Under the pieces are notes generated by a model. It was not told the DNA's origin. It saw only the letters and a list, made by a program, of their open reading frames with translations, and ran no database searches. From Bacillota bacterium (GTDB lineage: Bacteria > Bacillota > Clostridia > Christensenellales > Aristaeellaceae), in the NCBI GenBank assembly GCA_023459275.1, contig JAEWVC010000093.1:1-46675 (forward strand): a DNA stretch of 46,675 nucleotides, given 5' to 3'. Of the stretch, positions 8,336-15,687 are shown in pieces (positions within the stretch are counted from its first letter, which is position 1; every line of letters starts with the position of its first letter). A program made the position numbers and the translations under genes.

Positions 8336-9829
8336 ATGGAAGTACTTTCCAACGCGTTTTCAACCATAACCAATGTCAATGTCCTGATCTTCTGTTTTGT
8401 GGGCACGTTCATGGGCCTGGTCTTCGGCACGCTTCCGGGCCTGACGGCCACCATGGGCATCGCGCTGCTGATCCCGCTGTCCTATGGCATGGACCCGACC
8501 ATTGCCATCGGTATGATGATTGGCTGCTATGTCGGCGCGTATTCCGGCGGCGCTGTTTCCGCTATCCTCCTGAATATTCCGGGCACGCCCTCCGCCATCG
8601 TCACCGCTTGGGACGGCTACCCGATGATGAAGAAGGACCAGGGCGCAAAGGCCATGGGTTGGGCCGCGATGGCTTCCTTCCTGGGCGGCCTGTTCAGCTG
8701 GGGGATTTTGGCTTTCTTTTCGCCGTTCCTGGCCAAGCTCTGCACCAACTTTTCCTGCGCGGAATACGCGGCGCTGGCGTTTCTCGGGTTGATGATGATC
8801 TCCTCCGTCACCGGGGACAACGTGTTCAAAGGCATTATTTCCGCGCTTCTGGGCATTTTTCTTTCCATGGTCGGCATCGATACCGAATGGGGTACCGCGC
8901 GTTTTACCTTCGGGAACTTCAACCTGCTGGGCGGCATCGCGCTGTTGCCGGTGATGGTCGGCCTGTATTCCCTGCCGCAGATCTTGAACCTGAGCACCGA
9001 AAAAGATGTCAAGCGGACAGTCAACGTAAAATTCTCCAATTTCTTCCCGACGTTCAAGGAGTTCTGGCGCTATAAATTCACGCTGCTGCGCACCTCCATC
9101 ATCGGCGTACTGATCGGCATCATCCCCGCCACGGGTGCGAACATCGCGCAGTTCATCTCCTACGACCTTACAAAACGCCTGTCCAAAGACCCCGATTCCT
9201 TCGGCCAGGGCAACCTGGAGGGCGTGGTCACCTCGGAGTGCGCCAACAACGCCGTGTGCGGCGGCGCGCTGATCCCGCTGCTCACCCTGGGTATCCCGGG
9301 AGACGGCGTTACGGCCATCCTGCTGGGCGGCCTGATGATCCACAATATCACGCCGGGGGTCAGCCTCTATCTTGAACATTACAATATCATTGTGGGACTG
9401 TTCGCTTGCATGCTCCTCTGCACGCTGATGATGGTGCTGATTCAAATGGTCGGCATCAAATTCTTCATCCGGATCCTTAGCGTCCCCAACAATTTCCTGG
9501 TCGCCGGCATCGCGGTGATGATGGCCATCGGCTCCTTCGCGGCCCGCAACATGCTTTTCGATATGATGCTCGCCATCGCCTGCGGCACGCTCAGTTACCT
9601 GATGAACCGCGCGAAATACCCGATCGCGCCCCTGGTCATGGGCCTGGTGCTGGGCGGAACGTTTGAAAAGGAACTGCGAACGGCGCTGTCCATCTCCCAC
9701 TACGACGCGACGATCTTCCTGCGCAACCCGGTTACCTGTGTGCTGATCGCTGTCGGGGTCGGCTTCGCCACCTGGACGGCTATCAGGAACCATACGAGCA
9801 AAAAGAAGAAACAGGCGGCCGCGGCATAA
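8336..9829 (+). CDS. tctA: Tripartite tricarboxylate transporter large membrane subunit (TctA)
   Basis: 497 residues, the normal length, with about 11-12 hydrophobic segments. The N-terminal family hallmark is intact: FGTLPGLTATMG, then GCYVGAYSGGAVSAIL and NIPGTPSAIVTAWDGYPM. A second conserved block, SECANNAVCGGALIPLLTLG, precedes GIPGDGVTAILLGGLMIH. Start follows GGAGGGAGGG. It is the channel-forming subunit that moves the solute with a cation gradient. It is the last gene of the tctCBA operon, ending just before a bidirectional terminator. Confidence 0.95.
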   Translation: MEVLSNAFSTITNVNVLIFCFVGTFMGLVFGTLPGLTATMGIALLIPLSYGMDPTIAIGMMIGCYVGAYSGGAVSAILLNIPGTPSAIVTAWDGYPMMKKDQGAKAMGWAAMASFLGGLFSWGILAFFSPFLAKLCTNFSCAEYAALAFLGLMMISSVTGDNVFKGIISALLGIFLSMVGIDTEWGTARFTFGNFNLLGGIALLPVMVGLYSLPQILNLSTEKDVKRTVNVKFSNFFPTFKEFWRYKFTLLRTSIIGVLIGIIPATGANIAQFISYDLTKRLSKDPDSFGQGNLEGVVTSECANNAVCGGALIPLLTLGIPGDGVTAILLGGLMIHNITPGVSLYLEHYNIIVGLFACMLLCTLMMVLIQMVGIKFFIRILSVPNNFLVAGIAVMMAIGSFAARNMLFDMMLAIACGTLSYLMNRAKYPIAPLVMGLVLGGTFEKELRTALSISHYDATIFLRNPVTCVLIAVGVGFATWTAIRNHTSKKKKQAAAA

Positions 9830-9845
9830 AAGAAATGGAAACGAA

Positions 9846-9885
9846 AAAACTGTCCGGTGCTTTTGAAAAGGCACCGGACAGTTTT
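9846..9885. terminator. Bidirectional terminator between tctA and pdxA-like gene
   Basis: AAAACTGTCCGGTGC (9846-9860) pairs perfectly with GCACCGGACAGTTTT (9871-9885) around a 10-base loop. A-tract and T-tract flank both arms, so it can end the convergent tctA and pdxA-like transcripts. Confidence 0.9.
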
Positions 9886-9896
9886 ATCTTGCTGTC

Positions 9897-10922
9897 CTAT
9901 CGTTTCGAGGATGCCATCAGGACCGCGTAGTCCACCGCATTGCGCAGGCTGTCCTCATTGGCCGTGCCCATGCCGGCCTGGTCGAATGCGGTGCCATGGT
10001 CAACCGAGCTCCTGATGATGGGAAGCCCCAGCGTTACGTTGATGCCGGAAACGGACTGCCATTTTCCGGAAACGCCGTCATACTGGAAGCCGGCCATTTT
10101 GAGCGGTATATGGCCCTGGTCGTGATACTGCGCGACGACGATATCATACAGGCCGCCCCTGGCCTTGGGGAAAAGCGTGTCGGGGGGCACAGGGCCCTCG
10201 GCATCAATCCCTTCCTTCCGGGCATCTGCAATGGCGGGGCCGATTTCCTCTATTTCCTCAAGGCCGAAGAGGCCATGCTCGCCCGCGTGGGGGTTCAGCC
10301 CGGCAACGCCTATGCGGGGCGCTGCAATTCCAAGCTCACGGCAGGCCCGGTCCGCCAGGCGGATCACCTCCAGCACACGCGCGCGCTTGCAGCGGTCGCA
10401 CGCCTCCCGGAGGGATACATGGGTGGACACATGCACGACGCGGAGCGAGCCTTCCGCCAGCATCATGCTGTAATCCTTGGTGCCTGTCAGCTCGGCATAG
10501 ATTTCCGTGTGCCCGCTGTAAGGATGCCCTGCCAGGTGGAGCGCTTCCTTGTTCAGCGGGCAGGTGACAGTGGCGTCGATTTGGCCGGCCATAGCCAGCT
10601 CAATCACCATCCTAACAGCCTGGAATGCGGCTTCGCCGCCCTGAGCCTGCAATTGGCCCAGCCGCAGCGTATCCATATCGACGATGTCCATGTCCAGGAT
10701 GTCGGCCGTTCCGGGTTCAAACAGGGCCTCCCCGACACTTTTGACGGGCCTGACCAGGATATCGGCGCCTGCGATCCGCGCGGCCTGGGCAAGCACCTTT
10801 GCGCTGCCTACCGCCAGCGGACGGCAACGCTTATAAACCTCCCGCCTGCTAAAAACCTTTGCCAGAATTTCCGGCCCGATGCCGCACGGGTCGCCCAGGG
10901 TGATGCCTATGACCGGCCTCAT
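9897..10922 (-). CDS. PdxA-family dehydrogenase, probable PdxA2-type (4-phospho-threonate/erythronate)
   Basis: 341 residues, full PdxA length. Motifs: GITLGDPCGIGPEI at the N terminus, CPLNKEALHLAGHPYSGHTE, HVSTHVSL, GLNPHAGE, YHDQGHIPLK and SVDHGTAFDQAG; the His/Asp residues of these blocks form the metal site. The housekeeping enzyme acts in vitamin B6 synthesis. Here it follows a DUF1537 kinase by only 6 bases. In characterised DUF1537-PdxA2 pairs the kinase makes 4-phospho-D-threonate or 4-phospho-D-erythronate and PdxA2 oxidises C3 with loss of CO2, giving dihydroxyacetone phosphate. I infer that catabolic role. No other B6 gene is nearby, which supports it. Confidence 0.87.
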   Translation of the reverse strand: MRPVIGITLGDPCGIGPEILAKVFSRREVYKRCRPLAVGSAKVLAQAARIAGADILVRPVKSVGEALFEPGTADILDMDIVDMDTLRLGQLQAQGGEAAFQAVRMVIELAMAGQIDATVTCPLNKEALHLAGHPYSGHTEIYAELTGTKDYSMMLAEGSLRVVHVSTHVSLREACDRCKRARVLEVIRLADRACRELGIAAPRIGVAGLNPHAGEHGLFGLEEIEEIGPAIADARKEGIDAEGPVPPDTLFPKARGGLYDIVVAQYHDQGHIPLKMAGFQYDGVSGKWQSVSGINVTLGLPIIRSSVDHGTAFDQAGMGTANEDSLRNAVDYAVLMASSKR

Positions 10923-10928
10923 GGTTCC

Positions 10929-12167
10929 CTACCCTCTTTCGTTTTTGGGCTGCGCCTTGGAGAGCATGGCCTTAATATCCATAACCAATTCATCGCTTCC
11001 AAAGCTGCCGGATTTTGTAATGATGCTGCCGCGGTATTTACCGGTGATGATTTCGCAGACAACCACGCCGCCGGCGATCTCGCGAAGGGGGCGTATCTGC
11101 GTATCCCCCGCTTCGCGAAGGCACGCCTTCAGCGTGTCGCCGCCAAACACCAGGAGCGTGCCAGAAAACCCGGAATCCAAAAGCCGGGCTGCGGCGCGGC
11201 CGAGGTTCCCGGCAATCCGATCCCCCGTTTCTAAGGTGGAAAGACCCATTTCGCGCGCCTGCCCGCTCACCTCCTGCACGCCGCTTTCATTGACAGCGGC
11301 CGCAAGCAGTGCGCCGCCCCGCGCCAGCGCTTCTATAATGCGCGTATTCAGCGCGCTGAAGTCAGGGGCTTGCGAAAGAAGATCCGGGAAGGGAACGGCG
11401 GAAAACCCGCAGGCCTGCGCGCGGCGAAGCTGCTTGAGCGCGACCTCGCTGGTGCTTCCCGAAAGGACCATAAGGGGTGCAGGCATTTGCGGAAGCGGTG
11501 TTTCGCATACGGGCAGCGACAAAAGCTCCGGCAGGTATTTTGAGAATCCCGCGCAGCCGGCGGCCAGCGTAAACCCGCCCTCCCGGACCGCCCGTGCAGC
11601 CGCGGCCATATCCGCTTCGCATGCGGCCTCATAAAGATGGATCGCGCGGCTGCTTTTGTTTCCATTTCCCCGCGCCGCCGCCAGGACAGGCAGGCTGCAC
11701 TGCTCGCGGAGGATGTCCTGTACAGAATCATGGACGACCGGGTTGTGCAGGTCATGGCCCAAAATGCTTTTTGACACCGGAACACCGCATACATACAGCA
11801 GCCCGTCCCGCACGGTCCGCCCGTTTTCAGGATAAGCGGGCACGAATGCCAGGCTTTCGCCCCAGCCTTCCACTGCCGCGGAAAGCGCCGCACCGACGTT
11901 GCCGCGCAGCCCGGAATCTGTTTTGATGTATAGCATGAAGGCGCGGGAAGCTTTCGCGAGCCTTGCCGCTTCTTTTGTACGCTCATACGCTTCCCTGGCG
12001 GAAGCATGCCGTGTGTCAAGGTTGACGGCAAGCACTGGCGCCGCCGCTTCCGGAAAGGAGCGTGCTGCGCGGCTGAGGACTTCCACGGGGATGCCCTTTT
12101 GCGCAAGCTGCACGCCCGTATCCAGCGCGCCGGTAAGATCGTCCGCAAGAATGACAGCTTTGTACAT
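10929..12167 (-). CDS. DUF1537 four-carbon acid sugar kinase
   Basis: 412 residues from the ATG that follows GGAGG by 7 bases; an in-frame ATG 12 codons upstream has no ribosome site and overlaps the promoter. The N-terminal substrate domain has ILADDLTGALDTG (6-18), NLDTRHA (49-55) and YIKTDSGLRGN (80-90). The C-terminal nucleotide-binding domain has VFGGDTLKA and TKSGSFGSDELV. The family phosphorylates the terminal hydroxyl of acid sugars such as D-threonate, D-erythronate, L-threonate and 3-oxo-tetronates. First gene of a two-gene operon with the PdxA-like enzyme, under a promoter that shares a motif with the divergent region at 6.3 kb. Confidence 0.9.
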   Translation of the reverse strand: MYKAVILADDLTGALDTGVQLAQKGIPVEVLSRAARSFPEAAAPVLAVNLDTRHASAREAYERTKEAARLAKASRAFMLYIKTDSGLRGNVGAALSAAVEGWGESLAFVPAYPENGRTVRDGLLYVCGVPVSKSILGHDLHNPVVHDSVQDILREQCSLPVLAAARGNGNKSSRAIHLYEAACEADMAAAARAVREGGFTLAAGCAGFSKYLPELLSLPVCETPLPQMPAPLMVLSGSTSEVALKQLRRAQACGFSAVPFPDLLSQAPDFSALNTRIIEALARGGALLAAAVNESGVQEVSGQAREMGLSTLETGDRIAGNLGRAAARLLDSGFSGTLLVFGGDTLKACLREAGDTQIRPLREIAGGVVVCEIITGKYRGSIITKSGSFGSDELVMDIKAMLSKAQPKNERG

Positions 12168-12190
12168 TCCGTATCCTCCGAGCTTTTTCC

Positions 12191-12230
12191 GCAACAAATA
12201 CAATTATAGGGTTCCGCAGGGAAAAAGCAA
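12191..12230 (-). promoter_or_regulatory. Promoter and shared motif of the DUF1537-pdxA operon
   Basis: On the minus strand TTGCTT (12225-12230), 16-base spacer, TATAAT (12203-12208), then TTGTATTTGTTGC reaching 12191. The plus-strand 18-mer GCAACAAATACAATTATA is 14/18 identical to one at 6280-6297. A predicted start near 12196 leaves a leader of about 30 bases. Confidence 0.5.
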
Positions 12231-12430
12231 GGACCACGCAAAGCCGTATGTTTCTTTGTGAAACAGGAGCGGGAGCCGCAGCGCCGGCTTGGCATTCCGC
12301 TCCAAGGAGGATACGGGGCTATTCTTCGGTTTCGCTGCCATTCAGGCCGTTGCCTGCCGTCCGATGCCAGAGGTCCGGAAATGGCACAAGCGCAAAAGTC
12401 ATTTTGTAGATATATATAAACCATGATAAC

Positions 12431-12469
12431 AAAAAAAGCCCGGAGCCTTGACACGCAAAGCTACCGGGC
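12431..12469 (-). terminator. Terminator downstream of tRNA-Ala
   Basis: Minus-strand stem GCCCGG/CCGGGC with further pairing inside, followed by seven U. It begins about 12 bases after the tRNA 3' end. Between it and the DUF1537 promoter (12231-12430) I see no gene. Confidence 0.75.
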
Positions 12470-12480
12470 ATTCTCTTCGC

Positions 12481-12556
12481 TGGTGGAGCATAGGAGACTC
12501 GAACTCCTGACCCCAACACTGCCAGTGTTGTGCGCTACCAACTGCGCTAATGCCCC
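12481..12556 (-). tRNA. tRNA-Ala (anticodon GGC)
   Basis: 76 bases including an encoded CCA. Acceptor GGGGCAT pairs with ATGCTCC, containing the G3-U70 pair that marks alanine tRNAs. The anticodon stem CAACA/TGTTG encloses loop CTGGCAG with anticodon GGC. The T arm AGGAG TTCGAGT CTCCT is intact. It lies downstream of leuB with its own promoter. Confidence 0.95.
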
Positions 12557-12569
12557 GCGAACGAAAATT

Positions 12570-12598
12570 ATGATAACATAAAACGGATGGGTTGTAAA
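12570..12598 (-). promoter_or_regulatory. Promoter of tRNA-Ala
   Basis: Minus-strand TTTACA (12593-12598), 17-base spacer, TATCAT (12570-12575), 13 bases before the tRNA 5' end. It lies just after leuB, so the tRNA can be made independently of the leu operon. Confidence 0.7.
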
Positions 12599-12616
12599 GG
12601 GGGAAAATCTCCTTTT

Positions 12617-13684
12617 TTATAGCTCCGCAACGATTCGGGCGGTCATTTCCGCGCCTTTGACATACGGCCCGCCGGCGGCGATATCGCGGGTGCGCGCGCC
12701 AGAGGCAAGCACGCGCTGCACGGCGTCTTCTATCGCCCGGGCCGCTTCGGTCTGGTTAAAGGAGAGGTCCAGCATCATGGCCGCTGAGAGGATGGTGGCG
12801 ATAGGGTTGGCGATGCCCTGGCCGGCGATGTCCGGGGCGGAACCGTGGATGGGCTCATACATGCCACGTGTCCCCTCCCCCAGGGAGGCGGAGGCCAGCA
12901 GGCCGATGGAGCCGGTGAGCTGCGAGGCTTCATCGGAAAGGATGTCGCCGAACAGGTTGCTGGTGACGATCACATCAAACTGGGAAGGGTTCTGGATCAG
13001 CTGCATGGCGGCATTGTCCACCAGCATGTCGGAATAGGCAACATCCGGGTACTCCTTCGCCAATTCGTGCATGGTCTCCCGCCACAGGCGCGAGCTTTCC
13101 AGCACGTTAGCTTTGTCGATGCTGCATAGCTTGCTATGGCGCTTTTGGGCCGCGGCAAAGGCCACGCGGCCGATGCGCAGGATCTCGCCCCGGCTGTAGA
13201 TCTCGGTGTCGTAGGCGTTTTCGCCCATGTCCCCCTGGCCGCGCCCCCGGGGCCCGAAGTACATGCCGCCGGTGAGTTCCCGGACAATGAGCAGATCCAC
13301 GCCCTTTGCCGCGATGTCAGCCCGCAGCGGCGAGGCGGCTGCCAGTTCCTTTTGCAGCTTGGCCGGGCGCAGGTTGGCAAACAGGTTCAGTTCCTTGCGG
13401 ATGCCCAGCAGCGCCCGCTCGGGCCGAAGGTGGCCGGGGAGCGTATCCCACTTGGGCCCGCCTACCGCGCCCAGGAGCACGCTGTCGCTTTGCAGGCATT
13501 TGGAAAGCGCCGTATCCGGCAGCGGGACGCCGAACTTGTCCAGCGCCGCACCGCCTGCCAGAACCGTTTCGAACCGGAAATCATGACCGAATTTTTTCCC
13601 CACTGCCTGCAATACTTCAACAGCCCCGGCCACAATCTCCGGGCCGATGCCATCGCCCGGCACCAGAACGATACGGTACGTCAT
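12617..13684 (-). CDS. leuB: 3-isopropylmalate dehydrogenase
   Basis: 355 residues, full length. VLVPGDGIGPEIV opens the protein; RELTGGMYFGPRG, the LCSIDKANVLESSRLWRE block and DNAAMQLIQNP, FGDILSDEASQLTGSIG and EPIHGSAPDIAGQGIANP are the substrate, metal and NAD sites of this family. It oxidises and decarboxylates 3-isopropylmalate to 2-ketoisocaproate in leucine synthesis and can do the same for 3-methylmalate in the citramalate route. Its ATG overlaps the leuD stop by four bases, so it is translationally coupled. Last protein gene of the operon. Confidence 0.97.
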   Translation of the reverse strand: MTYRIVLVPGDGIGPEIVAGAVEVLQAVGKKFGHDFRFETVLAGGAALDKFGVPLPDTALSKCLQSDSVLLGAVGGPKWDTLPGHLRPERALLGIRKELNLFANLRPAKLQKELAAASPLRADIAAKGVDLLIVRELTGGMYFGPRGRGQGDMGENAYDTEIYSRGEILRIGRVAFAAAQKRHSKLCSIDKANVLESSRLWRETMHELAKEYPDVAYSDMLVDNAAMQLIQNPSQFDVIVTSNLFGDILSDEASQLTGSIGLLASASLGEGTRGMYEPIHGSAPDIAGQGIANPIATILSAAMMLDLSFNQTEAARAIEDAVQRVLASGARTRDIAAGGPYVKGAEMTARIVAEL

Positions 13685-14166
13685 GCGATCCCGCCTTCCG
13701 CCATGGCCTTCATCAAGCCGCCGGCCTCGATGATCTTTTGCAGGAACGCCGGGAAGGGCGGGAAGGAATAGCTATCCCCGGTGGTTTTGTTGATGACCTT
13801 TCCCGCGCCAAGGTCCACTTCCAGCGCATCGCCCGTGCGGAAATTCCCGTCGCATACGATGATAGGCAGGCCGATGTTGATGGCGTTGCGGTAAAAAATG
13901 CGGGCAAAGCTCTTGGCGATCACGCAGGAGATGCCCGCCGTTTTGATGGCCAGGGGCGCATGCTCCCGGGAGGAACCACAGCCAAAGTTGTTCCCCGCCA
14001 CGATGATATCGCCGGGCTTGCGCTTTTTTAGAAAATCCTTGTCGATGTCCTCCATGCAGTGGGCGGCCAGTTCCTTGGGGTCGGAGGTGTTCAGATACCG
14101 GGCCGGGATGATGACATCGGTATCCACGTTGTCACCGTAGCAAAGGGCGTTTCCGGTGAGGGTCAT
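13681..14166 (-). CDS. leuD: 3-isopropylmalate dehydratase small subunit
   Basis: 161 residues from the ATG after AAGGAG (7-base spacing); the in-frame extension upstream reads through a repeat element and is rejected. Motifs: YGDNVDTDVIIPARYL, NNFGCGSSREHAP and AKSFARIFYRNAINIGLP. It is the short archaeal/clostridial type (about 160 residues). It pairs with LeuC to isomerise 2- to 3-isopropylmalate, and citramalate to 3-methylmalate. Unusually, 258 bases of palindromic elements separate it from leuC. Confidence 0.96.
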   Translation of the reverse strand: MTLTGNALCYGDNVDTDVIIPARYLNTSDPKELAAHCMEDIDKDFLKKRKPGDIIVAGNNFGCGSSREHAPLAIKTAGISCVIAKSFARIFYRNAINIGLPIIVCDGNFRTGDALEVDLGAGKVINKTTGDSYSFPPFPAFLQKIIEAGGLMKAMAEGGIA

Positions 14167-14188
14167 ACGACGGCTCCTTTCTTTCTGG

Positions 14189-14246
14189 CTGGAAGGGAAC
14201 TGTTTGAAAAAAGTTCCCTTCCAGCACCCATCTTTCAAAAACTTTA
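14189..14246 (+). repeat. Palindromic element E, copy 1 (hairpin plus tail)
   Basis: 13-bp stem CTGGAAGGGAACT/AGTTCCCTTCCAG, 10-base loop, then the tail CACCCATCTTTCAAAAACTT. The same design occurs at 14362-14418, 25809-25862 and 39607-39665. It lies in the leuC-leuD gap. Confidence 0.8.
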
Positions 14247-14276
14247 CAGGAAATAATCAACGGGGGTGGCGATGGC

Positions 14277-14296
14277 GGCGGGGGCAAGCCCCCGCC
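14277..14296. repeat. REP-like palindrome in the leuC-leuD gap
   Basis: GGCGGGGGC and GCCCCCGCC flank a two-base AA loop. It closely resembles the palindrome GCCGGGGGC-TTT-GCCCCCGGC at 18070-18090, beside the RAYT gene. Confidence 0.65.
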
Positions 14297-14361
14297 CTAC
14301 CCGTATGGAGAGCTCTTGATTCAGCCTGCAAGGTGATTGTAAGCTCTTAAATAATGTTATG

Positions 14362-14418
14362 AAGTTTTTAGGGGGTGGGTCCGGGAGGGGCCCTTTTTGA
14401 AAAAAGGGCCCCTCCCGG
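14362..14418 (-). repeat. Palindromic element E, copy 2
   Basis: Opposite orientation to copy 1. The tail reads AAGTTTTTAGGGGGTGGGT on the plus strand and precedes an 18-bp inverted repeat (CCGGGAGGGGCCCTTTTT and its complement, 381-398 and 401-418 of 14 kb). It is the longest stem of the family here and begins 7 bases after the leuC stop, so it could weaken transcription into leuD. Confidence 0.75.
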
Positions 14419-14424
14419 CACTCC

Positions 14425-15687
14425 TCACAACAATTCCTCCGGCGACGTCAGTTTCCCCGTCACCGCGGAGGCGGCGGCCACGGCGGCGCCGGCGAGGTAG
14501 ACCTCGCTTTGCGGATCGCCCATGCGGCCCACAAAGTTGCGGTTGGTGGTGGCCACACAACGTTCGCCCTTGGCCAGAATGCCCATGTAGCCGCCCAGGC
14601 AGGGGCCGCAGGTGGGGGTGGACACGGCGCAGCCGGCGTTTACGAAAATCTCAAAGAGCCCTTCCTTCATGGCGTCCAGCCAGATCTGCTGGGTGGCGGG
14701 GATCACGATCATCCGCACGCCCTTGGCCACCTTCCGGCCCTTTAATATTTCCGCGGCAACCTGCAAATCGGACAGACGGCCATTGGTGCAGGAGCCCACC
14801 ACCACCTGGTCGATTTTCACGTCCCCGATCTCCTTGAACGTTTTGCCGTTTTCCGGAAGGTGCGGGAAAGCCACCACGTTTTCCAGGGTGTCAAGGTCGA
14901 TATGGACTGTTCGCGCGTATTCCGCGTCCTCGTCGGCGGCATAGATTTTGGGCTCCTTGGCCCCGTGTTCTTTTAAATAGGAAAGCGTCGCACCATCCAC
15001 CGGGAAGATGCCGTTCTTCCCACCGGCTTCGGTGGCCATGTTGCAGATGCACAGCCGGTCGTCCATGGTAAGCGCGGCAACGCCCTCCCCCGTAAACTCC
15101 AGGGACTGGTACAGCGCCCCGTCCACGCCGATCTCATGGATCAGGTGCAATATGACGTCCTTGCCGGAAACGTACTTGCGGGGCTTGCCGGTCAGCACCA
15201 CTTTGATGGCGGCGGGCACCCGCAGCCACACTTTGCCGTAGGCCATGGCCGCAGCCATATCAGTGGACCCCATGCCCGTGGAGAAGGCACCCAGCGCGCC
15301 GTAGGTGCAGGTATGGCTGTCCGCGCCGATGACCAGATCCCCGGCGGTAACCATGCCCTTTTCAGGCAGCAGCGCGTGCTCCACGCCCACCTCGCCCACG
15401 TCGAAAAAGTGGGTGATGGATTTTTCGCCGGCAAATTCCCGCACCTGCTTGGACTGTTCCGCCGCCTTGATGTCCTTGTTGGGGGTGAAGTGGTCCAGCA
15501 CCAGGGCGATCTTCTCGCGGTTGAACACGCAATCGCAGCCGGCTTTTTCAAACTCGTTGATGGCCATGGGGGCGGTGATGTCGTTGCCCAGCACCAGGTC
15601 GGTATCGGCAAGGATCATATCCCCGGGTTTCAGGGTGTCCTTCCCACAGTGGGCGGCCAGTATCTTTTGGGTCATGGTCATGGGCAT
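14425..15687 (-). CDS. leuC: 3-isopropylmalate dehydratase large subunit
   Basis: 420 residues, the short LeuC type. Substrate and iron-sulfur features are intact: GADSHTCTYGALGAF, VVGSCTNGRLSDL (first cluster Cys) and TPTCGPCLGG (other two Cys of the 4Fe-4S cluster). Works with LeuD in the isopropylmalate and citramalate isomerisations. Start at the ATG following AAGGAGG; it overlaps the end of cimA by 10 bases, showing co-transcription and likely coupling. Confidence 0.97.
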   Translation of the reverse strand: MPMTMTQKILAAHCGKDTLKPGDMILADTDLVLGNDITAPMAINEFEKAGCDCVFNREKIALVLDHFTPNKDIKAAEQSKQVREFAGEKSITHFFDVGEVGVEHALLPEKGMVTAGDLVIGADSHTCTYGALGAFSTGMGSTDMAAAMAYGKVWLRVPAAIKVVLTGKPRKYVSGKDVILHLIHEIGVDGALYQSLEFTGEGVAALTMDDRLCICNMATEAGGKNGIFPVDGATLSYLKEHGAKEPKIYAADEDAEYARTVHIDLDTLENVVAFPHLPENGKTFKEIGDVKIDQVVVGSCTNGRLSDLQVAAEILKGRKVAKGVRMIVIPATQQIWLDAMKEGLFEIFVNAGCAVSTPTCGPCLGGYMGILAKGERCVATTNRNFVGRMGDPQSEVYLAGAAVAAASAVTGKLTSPEELL

